Shown here: piece after piece, positions 1-7,329 of the stretch
How positions within the stretch are numbered: the stretch's first letter is position 1
Layout of the letters: each line of letters starts with the position of its first letter
Assembly: GCA_963757945.1 (NCBI GenBank)
Contig: CAVWTN010000002.1
Coordinates: 1,736,001-1,800,000 of the forward strand
Source of the DNA: CAVWTN01 sp963757945
GTDB lineage: Bacteria; Vulcanimicrobiota; Vulcanimicrobiia; Vulcanimicrobiales; Vulcanimicrobiaceae
Direction of reading: 5' to 3'
Length of the DNA stretch: 64,000 bases
Translations under genes and position numbers: made by a program
Notes under the pieces: model-generated
The model's input: the letters and a program-made list of their open reading frames with translations, nothing else
Told to the model about the DNA's origin: nothing
The model's database searches: none

Positions 1-678
1 TTCACCGCGCTCGAACCCGTGCTCGTTGCGCCGCTCTTCAATCGCTTCGCGCCGCTGCCCGCCGATAGTCCGTATGCGGCACGCCTGCGAGACCTGGCCG
101 GCGCCGCGGGGGTCCCGCAGATGCCGGTGGTCGTCGCGGATCGTTCGCGCCGGACTCCGGTCGCGAGCGCGCGTGCCGTGGGCATCGGCCCGACGGCGCG
201 CGTCGTGCTCGGCGATACGCTCCTGGAAGCCGCGACGCCTGGGGAGATCGCGTTTCTGGGGGCGCGCGAGTTCGTGCATGCGGTCCGCGGCGACGTCTGG
301 CGCGCGGCCCTCGTGCGGGCGACGTTCTTCATCGTGTGCGCGGCGCTCGCGGTCCTGATCTCCGATCGCGTCTTGTTCCGGCGCGATGACGATCCGCTCG
401 CGCGCATCGCGCTCTCGTTTGGGATCCTCGGCGCGATCCTGTTCGTGGCGGCGCCGGTCGAGCGCGCGTACGTCCGCCGCATCGAGGCGATGGCGGATCG
501 TGACGCCCTCGCGTTGACGCGCGATCCGGCGTCCGCCGTGCGCGCCTTCGTCCGCACCGCGGACGAGGACCTCGCGCCGGTCTGTCCCTCACAGATCGTG
601 CGAATCTATTACTACGATCGGCCGCCCGTCGGATCGCGCATCGCCGCGGCGACCGGGCGCCCCGATCCGTGTCCTTGA
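1..678 (+). CDS. M48-like membrane protein, 5' partial, zinc motif degenerate
   Basis: The frame is open from the first base, so the N-terminus lies outside the window. The visible part resembles the catalytic half of M48/Ste24 membrane peptidases: a PLFNRFAPL segment, a VVLGDTLLE strand just before the expected zinc helix, then two hydrophobic segments (about residues 100-118 and 134-150 counted from the GTG at base 19). Where family members carry HExxH, this protein reads AREFVHAVRGD, so the first zinc histidine is Arg and a catalytic peptidase is not predicted. A loosely matching EAMADRDALAL segment follows, as in the family's third-ligand region. It is followed convergently by the CAP-domain gene with a 1-base gap. 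It could be a non-catalytic paralogue or a decaying gene. Family assignment is fairly secure; activity is doubtful. Confidence 0.6.
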   Translation, partial: FTALEPVLVAPLFNRFAPLPADSPYAARLRDLAGAAGVPQMPVVVADRSRRTPVASARAVGIGPTARVVLGDTLLEAATPGEIAFLGAREFVHAVRGDVWRAALVRATFFIVCAALAVLISDRVLFRRDDDPLARIALSFGILGAILFVAAPVERAYVRRIEAMADRDALALTRDPASAVRAFVRTADEDLAPVCPSQIVRIYYYDRPPVGSRIAAATGRPDPCP

Positions 679-679
679 T

Positions 680-1144
680 TCAGTCGCTGAATTCCTGAAC
701 GTAGATTGCGCCGTAGACGCTCGCGCCGATCACGCCGATGCCGACTTTGCGGTATCGCGGATCGAGTTCCGCGGCGCGGTGCGGCGGGCTCTGGAGCAGG
801 CGTGATTGCGCGCGCTCCTCGTCCTGGTTGAAGGCGAGGTTCTCACCGGCGTAGGTGTACCGCAGCCGGGCATGCTCGAGGCGGTCCGCCAGGGACACGC
901 CGTCCGGCGAGACGTGGCCGAAGTAGCCCCGCTCGAGCATGTCGCGCGCGAAATCGCGGGCGACTTCGGTCAGCGCCGGGTCGAGCGAGACGGGGCCGAC
1001 GCCCGCGCTTTCGCGCGCGGCATTGATGTCGGCGAGCATGGCGAGTTCTTCCCGCGGTCGCACGTAGAGCGCCGTGACGGGCAACTGCACTTGGAGCGGC
1101 GGGCCTGAGACAAGAAAGCCCGCGAGCACGAGTCCCGCGACCAT
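680..1144 (-). CDS. Secreted CAP-domain (SCP/PR-1-like) protein
   Basis: This is a 154-residue protein starting at ATG 1144. The first 25 residues (MVAGLVLAGFLVSG...) form a signal peptide, so it is exported. The rest is a bacterial CAP/SCP-PR1 domain: an early helix with INAARESAGVGPV, then FGHVSPDG, the conserved AGENLAF segment and SPPHRAAELDPRYRKVGIGV, which supply the His/Glu residues of the CAP cavity. Longer in-frame starts exist but would run into pth, so the signal-peptide start was chosen. It lies 38 bases downstream of the pth stop on the same strand and may be the last gene of the prs-rplY-pth group. The substrate is unknown; bacterial CAP proteins have varied extracellular roles. 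Confidence 0.8.
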   Translation of the reverse strand: MVAGLVLAGFLVSGPPLQVQLPVTALYVRPREELAMLADINAARESAGVGPVSLDPALTEVARDFARDMLERGYFGHVSPDGVSLADRLEHARLRYTYAGENLAFNQDEERAQSRLLQSPPHRAAELDPRYRKVGIGVIGASVYGAIYVQEFSD

Positions 1145-1182
1145 GCGGGGGCATGCTTCGTCTAGGGAGCTATAACCTGCTA

Positions 1183-1731
1183 CTAGGAAGCGTTGACTTG
1201 CTGCATCGCCGCCACGATTCCGTCGTCGAGCCATCGCTCGGCGCCGTCGGCGGCGCTCCCGACGATCGCCTGGAGATCGGCCCATTCGGCTTCTTCGAAA
1301 GGCGAGAGCACGTGGTCGATCGCGTCCAGCCGGCTGCGCCCGATCCCGATGCGGAGGCGCGGAAACGCCTCCCCGAAGTGCGCGATGATGCTGCGCAGTC
1401 CGTTGTGGCCGCCCGAGCCGCCGGAAGCGCGCATCCGCAGCCTGCCGAAGGGGAGGTCCAGATCGTCGCTGACGACGAGGATCCGCTCCGGCGGCACCTT
1501 GTACCAGGCCGCCACGCGTTGAAGCGGGACGCCGCTGTCATTCATGAACGAGAGCGGCTTGAGCAGGACGAGGTCGCGCGCCGGGAGGTGACTCTCGGCG
1601 GCGTCCCCCTTCTGGCGCCAGGCGGCTCCGAAGCGCCGCGCCAGCTCGTCGGCGACCATGAAGCCGACGTTGTGCCGCGTGCGAGCGTAGCGCGTCCCTG
1701 GATTGCCGAGGCCGGCGATCAGTCGGGTCAG
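1183..1731 (-). CDS. pth: Peptidyl-tRNA hydrolase
   Basis: Pth cleaves the ester bond of peptidyl-tRNAs that drop off the ribosome, recycling tRNA in the cytoplasm. The diagnostic N-terminal block RLIAGLGNPGTRYARTRHN contains the catalytic His and tRNA-contacting Asn; SFMNDSG, DDLDLPFG and GGHNGLRS follow in the usual order. An ATG at 1659 would delete the whole GLGNPG/TRHN block, so it cannot be the true start. In frame, no ATG, GTG or TTG lies between that block and the upstream stop at about 1755; the best candidates are CTG at 1731 (giving M-TRLIAGLGNPG, 182 residues, normal length) or ATC at 1740. The gene overlaps or abuts the rplY stop (1734-1736), a common rplY-pth arrangement, suggesting translational coupling. 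Confidence 0.92.
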   Translation of the reverse strand: MTRLIAGLGNPGTRYARTRHNVGFMVADELARRFGAAWRQKGDAAESHLPARDLVLLKPLSFMNDSGVPLQRVAAWYKVPPERILVVSDDLDLPFGRLRMRASGGSGGHNGLRSIIAHFGEAFPRLRIGIGRSRLDAIDHVLSPFEEAEWADLQAIVGSAADGAERWLDDGIVAAMQQVNAS

Positions 1732-1733
1732 TC

Positions 1734-2375
1734 CTACGATGGACTCTCCGTCTCTTCACCGACCAGCGGGATCTCGGCGGCGCTCGGAGCTTCCGTCTCC
1801 TCGGTCTCGGTGATCGTCCGCGGCGGCTCGACGGTGACGACGAGCGTGTCGGCCGGCGTGACCAGCGTGAAGCCGGCCGGCAGCGTGATCTGGCCGGCGG
1901 TCAGATGCTCCCGGATCCCGAGGCCGCTCACGTCGACGTCGACGTGGTCGGGGATGCGATCGGCCGGGCCGCTCACTTCGAGTTCGCGGGCCACGACGTC
2001 GAGGACGCCGGAGAGATCGCGCACGCCGGGCGAGACGCCGACGGCGACGACCGGCAGCGAGGCGACGATCGTCTCGCTCGCCCCGATGCGTTGCAGGTCG
2101 ACCGAGATCAACGCGCGCGAGAGCGCGTCACGTTCGACGGAACGCAGCATCGCCGTATCGGTGACGCCGTCGATTGCGATCGTGAGCAGATGGTTCTTGC
2201 CGCCGCGGTGGAGCAGTTCGTCGAGCGTCTTGCTCGCGATGGCGATCGCGCGCGGCGGGGCGCCGTGGCCGAAGAGCACCCCCGGAACTTTTCCCGCCCG
2301 GCGCAAGGCGCGGGCGCTCGTCGTGCCGACGCGCTCGCGCGATTCGACCGCTAGGGTTTCGGTTGTGCTTTTCAA
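1734..2375 (-). CDS. rplY: 50S ribosomal protein L25/CTC
   Basis: This is a long-form L25 (CTC/TL5 type) of 213 residues that binds 5S rRNA in the large subunit. It has the N-terminal L25 beta-barrel signature (LAVESRERVGTTSARALRRAGKVPGVLFGHG) and a C-terminal TL5 domain with HVDVDVSGLGIREHLTAGQI, ending in an acidic tail. The start is TTG at 2375, preceded at 7 nt by a strong AGGAGG ribosome-binding site; this beats the in-frame ATG at 2405, which adds a poor extension. It is downstream of prs and directly upstream of pth on the same strand, forming a prs-rplY-pth cluster seen in many bacteria. Confidence 0.95.
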   Translation of the reverse strand: MKSTTETLAVESRERVGTTSARALRRAGKVPGVLFGHGAPPRAIAIASKTLDELLHRGGKNHLLTIAIDGVTDTAMLRSVERDALSRALISVDLQRIGASETIVASLPVVAVGVSPGVRDLSGVLDVVARELEVSGPADRIPDHVDVDVSGLGIREHLTAGQITLPAGFTLVTPADTLVVTVEPPRTITETEETEAPSAAEIPLVGEETESPS

Positions 2376-2408
2376 GTAGGAGCCTCCTGCGCGCACGGCG
2401 CGCAATGA

Positions 2409-3458
2409 TTACGTGGGTGCAGTGACTTTTTGTGCGCTCGCTGCCGCCAACAGCGGTAGCGGAACGCTGACGGAGGGAACCGCGGGGGGCGATTCCTCTT
2501 CGTCCTTCGAGAACAGCTCGGAGACCGAGCGGTTCGAGGTGATGCGCTTGATCGCATCTGCGAGGATCTGCGCGATCGAAAGCGTCTTGAACTTCGGGCC
2601 GAGCGCCATGCTCGGCAGCGTGTTCGTGACGATGATCTGCTCGATCACCGACTCGTTGAGGACGCGGACCGCGTCGCCCGCGAATATCCCGTGCGTCGCG
2701 CAACAGACGACCTTCGTCGCGCCGCGTCCCATCAGCGCTTCCGCCGCCTTGGCGAGCGTGCCGCCGGTCGAGATCATGTCGTCGACGACGACCGCAATTC
2801 TGCCGCGCACGTCGCCGACGATGTCGGTGACCTCCGCGACGTCGGGCTCCGGGCGCCGTTTGAAGACGATCGCGAGCGTGCTGCGCAAGCGCTTGGCGAA
2901 GTTCTCCGCGCGCGCCACGCCGCCGGCATCGGGCGAGACGACGACGATGTCGTTGCCTTGCAGGCCCAGGCCTTTGAGGTGGCCGCAGAGCGTGGGCGCC
3001 GCCACGAGATTGTCGACCGGAAGATCGAAGAAGCCCTGAATCTGCGCGGCATGGAGATCGACCGTCACCACGCGCTTCGAGCCCGCGACCGCGAGCATGT
3101 TCGCGACCAGCTTGGCGGAGATCGGCTCGCGGCCTTTGGTCTTCTTATCCTGCTTCGCGTAGCCGTAGTACGGCACGACCGCCGTGATCCGGTAGGCCGA
3201 GGCGCGCTTGAGCGCGTCGATCATCAGCAGCAGCTCCATCAACGAATCGTTGACGCTGTTGCCCTCGGGCGTGTTGCAGATCGATTGCAGCACGAAAACT
3301 TCGGCGCCGCGAACGTTCTCGCGGATCTCGATCCGGCATTCGCCGTTCTTGAACTTGTCGACGAGCGCGTGGCCGACGCGCGTTTCCATGCGTTGCGCGA
3401 TCTCTCGCGCGAGGACGGGGTTGGACGTGCCGCTGAACAGCAAAGGCTTTTGAATCAC
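2409..3458 (-). CDS. prs: Ribose-phosphate pyrophosphokinase (PRPP synthase)
   Basis: The enzyme makes 5-phosphoribosyl-1-pyrophosphate from ribose 5-phosphate and ATP for purine, pyrimidine, NAD, His and Trp synthesis. Family landmarks are present: LLFSGTSNPVLAREIA, PYYGYAKQDKKTKGREPISAK (ATP loop), VTVDLHAAQIQGFF and the PRPP-binding AVVVDDMISTGGT. The start was set at GTG 3458, 7 nt after GGAAGGAG. From there it is 349 residues, slightly longer than usual because of a C-terminal Ser/Pro/Ala-rich tail of about 30 residues after the conserved SVSELF. It heads the prs-rplY-pth cluster and is divergent from uvrB across a 158-bp gap that must hold both promoters; I could not define convincing boxes there. 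Confidence 0.96.
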   Translation of the reverse strand: MIQKPLLFSGTSNPVLAREIAQRMETRVGHALVDKFKNGECRIEIRENVRGAEVFVLQSICNTPEGNSVNDSLMELLLMIDALKRASAYRITAVVPYYGYAKQDKKTKGREPISAKLVANMLAVAGSKRVVTVDLHAAQIQGFFDLPVDNLVAAPTLCGHLKGLGLQGNDIVVVSPDAGGVARAENFAKRLRSTLAIVFKRRPEPDVAEVTDIVGDVRGRIAVVVDDMISTGGTLAKAAEALMGRGATKVVCCATHGIFAGDAVRVLNESVIEQIIVTNTLPSMALGPKFKTLSIAQILADAIKRITSNRSVSELFSKDEEESPPAVPSVSVPLPLLAAASAQKVTAPT

Positions 3459-3616
3459 GCAGGTGCTCCTTCCACCGGGAGACCGGAGTCTCACGACGAG
3501 GGGTAAGGGAACCGGGTCGTACCTATGGGCTTCCGCACCACGAGGACCGTCTCCCGGTCGCGCGGCGCACAGTCCGGCTCCCGGCGCTTGCGCTGCCGAA
3601 ACGCAAGGGCGTGCGC

Positions 3617-5713
3617 ATGGGTTTGGATGGAGAGATGGAGACTTTAGTCACAGGTCAGCTTCCGGGGCGGTTCGAGCTCGTGACGCCCTACGCGCTCGCC
3701 GGGGACCAGCCCGTGGCGACGGAACGGCTCGCGGCGGGGATCCTGCGCGGGGATCGGGAGCAGACGCTCCTGGGCGTCACGGGCAGCGGCAAGACGCTCG
3801 CGATGGCCCGCGTGATCGAGCTCGTGCAAAAGCCGACGCTCGTGCTCTGTCACAACAAGACCTTGGCGGCGCAGCTCTGCGCCGAGTTTCGCGATTTCTT
3901 CCCCAATAACGCGGTCGAGTATTTCGTCTCGTACTTCGACTACTATCAGCCCGAAGCGTACATGCCGCACACCGACACCTACATCGAGAAGGACAGCTCG
4001 ATCAACGACGAGATCGAGCGCTTGCGGCACTCGGCGACGCAATCGATCCTCACCCGGCGCGACACGCTGGTCGTGGCGTCCGTCTCGTGCATCTACGGCT
4101 TGGGTTCGCCGGCCGACTACATGGAGCTTTCGCTGCGCATTCGGGTCGGCGAGGAGCAGGATCGCGACAAGGTCTTGCGCCGGCTCATCGACATGCAATA
4201 CCGGCGCAACGACCTCAACCTCGTGCGCGGAACGTTCCGCGTGCGGGGCGACACGCTCGAGTTCGTCGGCGTCGACGAGGAGCTCGTGCATCGCATCGCG
4301 TTCTTCGGCGACGAGATCGAATCGATCGATCTCGTCAATATGCTCACGGGCGAGTACGTCGAGTCCAAGCGCGAGCTGCTGATCTTTCCGGCGAAGCATT
4401 TCATCACGCCGGACGAGAAGCTGCGCCGCGCGATCGCCGGGATCGAACTCGAACTGGAGGAGCGCCTGCGCTACTTCCGCGACAACGGAAAGCTGCTCGA
4501 AGCGCAGCGGCTCGAGATGCGCACGCGCTACGACCTAGACATGCTGCGCGAGGTCGGGTATTGCAACGGCGTCGAGAACTACTCGCGTCATCTCGCGGGC
4601 CGCGAGCCCGGTTCCACGCCGTCGTGCTTGCTCGATTTCTTCCCGAACGACTGGATGCTGTTCATCGACGAGTCGCACGTCTCGATCCCGCAGGTCGGCG
4701 GCATGTACGGCGGCGACCGCTCCCGCAAGGAAGTGCTCGCCGAGCACGGCTTCCGCTTGCCGAGCGCGCTCGACAACCGGCCGTTGACGTTCGATGAGTT
4801 CACGGACCACGTCAAGCAGGTCGTCTACGTTTCGGCAACGCCCGGCGCATACGAACTCGGGCGCTCCTCGCAGGTCGTCGAGATGATCATCCGGCCCACG
4901 GGCCTGGTCGATCCGGAGGTCGAGGTCCGGCCGACCAAGCACCAGGTCGACGATCTGATGGAGGAGATTCGCGTGCGCGCCGCGCGCGGCGAACGCGTGC
5001 TCGTGACGACGCTCACCAAGAAGATGGCCGAAGACCTGACGGAGTTCTTGCTCGAGAACGGCTTGCGCGTCCGCTACCTGCACAGCGAGATCGAGACGCT
5101 CGAGCGCATCGCGATTCTGCGGGATCTGCGCAAGGGGCTGTTCGACATCCTCGTCGGCATCAATCTGTTGCGCGAGGGACTCGACTTGCCCGAGGTCTCG
5201 CTCGTCGGCATCCTCGATGCGGACAAAGAAGGCTACCTGCGCAGCGGGACCTCGCTGATCCAGACGATCGGACGCGCGGCGCGCAACGTCGAGGGCAAGG
5301 TGATCATGTACGCCGACGTCGTGACGCAGTCGATGGCCAAAGCGATCGGCGAAACGAAGCGGCGGCGCGAGCGGCAGGTCGCCTTCAACCTCGAGCACGG
5401 GATCGAACCGCACTCCATTCGCAAGGAAGTGCGCGACATTCTCGATCTCGTCGCGCAGCCCGAGGCGGGCGGCGCGACCGCGAAGGAGCTGCGCGGCGAG
5501 AAGCTGCCGCGCGAGGTCGCGATGGCGATGGCGAACGAGATCGAGAAGAAGATGAAGGAGTTCGCCGCGAACCTCGAGTTCGAAAAAGCCGCCGTCTTGC
5601 GCGACGAGCTGTTGGAATTGCGCAAGCAAATCGGCGGGAACGAGAGCGTGCTGTTCCAGGGGAAGGCCCCGAAGATCTTCCAGCACGCGCTCAAAGAGTT
5701 GATCGGCTCGTGA
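3617..5713 (+). CDS. uvrB: UvrABC system protein B
   Basis: UvrB is the damage-verifying helicase-like subunit of nucleotide excision repair; it is loaded by UvrA and then recruits UvrC. The protein has Walker A GVTGSGKT near residue 53, the damage-wedge beta-hairpin segment (VSYFDYYQPEAYMPHTDTYI), motif II DESHVSIPQVGGMYGGDR, helicase motifs V/VI (GINLLREGLDLPEVSLV, TIGRAARN) and a C-terminal UVR motif (LEFEKAAVLRDELLELR) that contacts UvrA/UvrC. Length (698 residues from ATG 3617) is normal. Possible starts are GTG 3611, ATG 3617 and ATG 3635; 3617 was preferred because AAGGG lies 7-8 nt upstream. uvrA lies 6.7 kb downstream, not in the same operon. Confidence 0.96.
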   Translation: MGLDGEMETLVTGQLPGRFELVTPYALAGDQPVATERLAAGILRGDREQTLLGVTGSGKTLAMARVIELVQKPTLVLCHNKTLAAQLCAEFRDFFPNNAVEYFVSYFDYYQPEAYMPHTDTYIEKDSSINDEIERLRHSATQSILTRRDTLVVASVSCIYGLGSPADYMELSLRIRVGEEQDRDKVLRRLIDMQYRRNDLNLVRGTFRVRGDTLEFVGVDEELVHRIAFFGDEIESIDLVNMLTGEYVESKRELLIFPAKHFITPDEKLRRAIAGIELELEERLRYFRDNGKLLEAQRLEMRTRYDLDMLREVGYCNGVENYSRHLAGREPGSTPSCLLDFFPNDWMLFIDESHVSIPQVGGMYGGDRSRKEVLAEHGFRLPSALDNRPLTFDEFTDHVKQVVYVSATPGAYELGRSSQVVEMIIRPTGLVDPEVEVRPTKHQVDDLMEEIRVRAARGERVLVTTLTKKMAEDLTEFLLENGLRVRYLHSEIETLERIAILRDLRKGLFDILVGINLLREGLDLPEVSLVGILDADKEGYLRSGTSLIQTIGRAARNVEGKVIMYADVVTQSMAKAIGETKRRRERQVAFNLEHGIEPHSIRKEVRDILDLVAQPEAGGATAKELRGEKLPREVAMAMANEIEKKMKEFAANLEFEKAAVLRDELLELRKQIGGNESVLFQGKAPKIFQHALKELIGS

Positions 5714-5718
5714 CTCGG

Positions 5719-5734
5719 GCGTCACCCTGAGCTT
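5719..5734. repeat. Left half of a REP-like palindrome split by the IS110 element
   Basis: The bases just after uvrB read GCGTCACCCTGAGCTT and then switch into IS sequence. Joined to the sequence beyond the other IS end (CTTGTCGAAGGGTGAG), they rebuild a typical repetitive extragenic palindrome of the type CACCCTGAGCTTGTCGAAGGG, with CTT shared by both junctions. Confidence 0.6.
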
Positions 5735-5751
5735 CCATGAGAAGGCCGGTC

Positions 5752-6015
5752 GTTGTCAAGATTACGGGGTGGTTAGCGCGTCTTCAATGCCCTCGTGCCG
5801 CCCTTTCGCCCTGCTTCCATCCGCACTTTTGACGAGCCGCTGTGGGGCTCTGTGCCTGTTGAGGTTCCTCGGAAAGGTGGGTGCTGCCATCTTGTCACGC
5901 GGCCTCGATGGACCAGTGCTCAGGGCGCAGTCACCCGAACGCGGCGGTCATTGAAACGTCGTTGCTCCGCTTGCAGCCGACCTCGTTGGTATCGTATTTC
6001 GTTAAAGGGCTTGCC
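5752..6015 (-). ncRNA. Candidate bridge (seek) RNA locus of the IS1111-type element
   Basis: No protein is encoded between the transposase stop and the element end. In IS1111-type elements the structured guide RNA is made from this downstream end. Two short matches to the target lie close together. On the plus strand, GCTCAGGG (5918-5925) is the complement of target CCCTGAGC, and CTTGTC (5891-5896) is identical to the other target half. In the transposase-sense RNA they occur in the order expected for left and right target guides. CTTCCAT (5814-5820) equals the element's own left junction and could be a donor guide. Exact RNA ends are unknown and the matches are short, so this is a prediction. 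Confidence 0.45.
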
Positions 6016-7182
6016 TTACGCCGCTTCCATCGGCTCCGGATGCTTGGAGTTGCGCAGGGGCTCGTATGCTTCGCCGGTGACCCACAGCCGGTGCAAGAGC
6101 ACGGCAAGTTTGCGCGCCACCGCGACGACAGCGCGCTTCTTGGCGTTCTTGCCGCCGCGCTGCATCAGCCGTTCACCGTAGCGACGGAGGTCGGTGTCGG
6201 GTCCGAAAGGCCCCAAGATGTACTGGGCGCTTCCAACCAAGAGTCGTCGCAGGTAGGCGTTACCGGTCTTGGTGATGCGTAGTTGTGAGCTGCGCTCGCC
6301 GGAATCGTCTTGTCGGGGAACCAATCCCAAAAAGGGACCGACCTCGCGGCTCTTCGTGAAGCGTTTTTCGTCGGCGATCGTGAGGATAAACGCTGTGGAC
6401 GTAAGCGCCCCGACGCTGCCGACCTGGCGCAGCAGTGCCGTCTGAGGATAGGTTTGCTCCGCGAGCGTCTCGATCTGCTTGTCACAGCCGCGGATCTGCT
6501 CGTTGAGGGTCTGGATGGTTACGATCAGGGGGCGCAAAGCCGTTTCCAGATCCGCCGGGATAGCTGCGCCGACACGCTTGCAAAAGCTTTCGGTGCTGCA
6601 CTTGGGCAGTCGCCCGCCTAGCGACTTCACCAGACCGCGCATCGCGTTGACGCACTTGGTCCGCGCCGCCACAAGCGTGTCCCGAGTTCGGATGGTCGCA
6701 AGGTCGGCCTGCATCTTCGCATCACGGTGGTGAATGGGCGCGAGCAACTGCGGATCGACACGGGCTAAGCGTGCCAGAATCCGCGCGTCGTTGCGGTCGT
6801 TCTTGCGGTCGTTCTGGTAGATCTTGCGCACCTCGCGGGGGTTGGCGACGATCACGTCATGACCGTGCGATTCGATCAAACGGCTGATCCATCCGGAGTG
6901 CGTGCCGGCTTCCAACGCAATGCGTGCCGGCGCAAGGCGGCCGAACTGTTGATCGATCGCCGCCCGCACCGTCTTGAACTTTCCCTCGGCCAAGATCTGT
7001 CCGTCAGCGTCGAGCATGCAGTACGCCGTGGAACGATCGCCTAAATCCAGCCCGATCGTCAGGCGCCCGGAAGACCCGGCAGCGTCGGCCTTGCTTGCTT
7101 GGTAGGAGACTCCTGTTCTCATCGTCGGCGAGTTCGGGGTCGGGGACTTGGCTTTTCCTTGGGCTTTGGTATGCTTGGTCAT
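6016..7182 (-). CDS. IS110-family transposase (DEDD recombinase)
   Basis: This 388-residue recombinase starts at ATG 7182, with GGAAGGAG 11 nt upstream. The N-terminal RuvC-like DEDD domain shows Asp46 (IGLDLGDR), Glu91 (ALEAGTHSGW) and Asp129/Asp132 (NDRKNDRNDARILA). The C-terminal Tnp domain has PFLGLVPRQDDSGERSSQ with the conserved Ser of the SG motif near residue 294, followed by TKTGNAYLRRLL. All expected catalytic residues are present, so the element may be active. IS110 recombinases use a DEDD site plus a serine and are guided by an element-encoded RNA. An open frame extends upstream to 7704 but runs antisense into the next gene and is not part of the protein. Confidence 0.93.
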   Translation of the reverse strand: MTKHTKAQGKAKSPTPNSPTMRTGVSYQASKADAAGSSGRLTIGLDLGDRSTAYCMLDADGQILAEGKFKTVRAAIDQQFGRLAPARIALEAGTHSGWISRLIESHGHDVIVANPREVRKIYQNDRKNDRNDARILARLARVDPQLLAPIHHRDAKMQADLATIRTRDTLVAARTKCVNAMRGLVKSLGGRLPKCSTESFCKRVGAAIPADLETALRPLIVTIQTLNEQIRGCDKQIETLAEQTYPQTALLRQVGSVGALTSTAFILTIADEKRFTKSREVGPFLGLVPRQDDSGERSSQLRITKTGNAYLRRLLVGSAQYILGPFGPDTDLRRYGERLMQRGGKNAKKRAVVAVARKLAVLLHRLWVTGEAYEPLRNSKHPEPMEAA

Positions 7183-7271
7183 GAAGGTCGGTCTCCTTCC
7201 TTGCACCTCGAGTGCGTCCGGGGCTTCGTTACAGAAGCGATCCCGATTGGAGACCGGCCTTCTCATCTCAT

Positions 7272-7297
7272 CTTGTCGAAGGGTGAGCTTGTCGAAG
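7272..7297. repeat. Right half of the REP-like palindrome interrupted by the IS
   Basis: CTTGTCGAAGGG followed by TGAGCTTGTCGAAG contains two tandem GAGCTTGTCGAAG-like units of the REP-like sequence. It continues the left fragment at 5719-5734 across the IS insertion. Confidence 0.6.
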
Positions 7298-7329
7298 ACG
7301 GCGCGAACAGCTAGTTTGACGGAGGTCGC

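Larger units (their letters stand above)
5735..7271 (-). mobile_element. IS110-family (IS1111-type) insertion sequence
   Basis: The element is about 1537 bp and carries one DEDD transposase on the minus strand. A 15-bp subterminal inverted repeat is visible: ATGAGAAGGCCGGTC at 5737-5751 and its exact complement GACCGGCCTTCTCAT at 7252-7266. Subterminal repeats plus a long noncoding stretch downstream of the transposase (5735-6015, 281 nt) and a short one upstream (7183-7271, 89 nt) fit the IS1111 subgroup rather than IS110 proper. Flanks rejoin into a REP-like palindrome with a shared CTT, so the boundaries are inferred from target reconstruction and should be good to a few bases. Confidence 0.8.

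Noticed and set aside
7183..7271. Bridge RNA upstream of the transposase (IS110 type)
   Set aside because: Only 89 nt lie upstream, whereas the long noncoding end and subterminal repeats point to the downstream, IS1111-type location.
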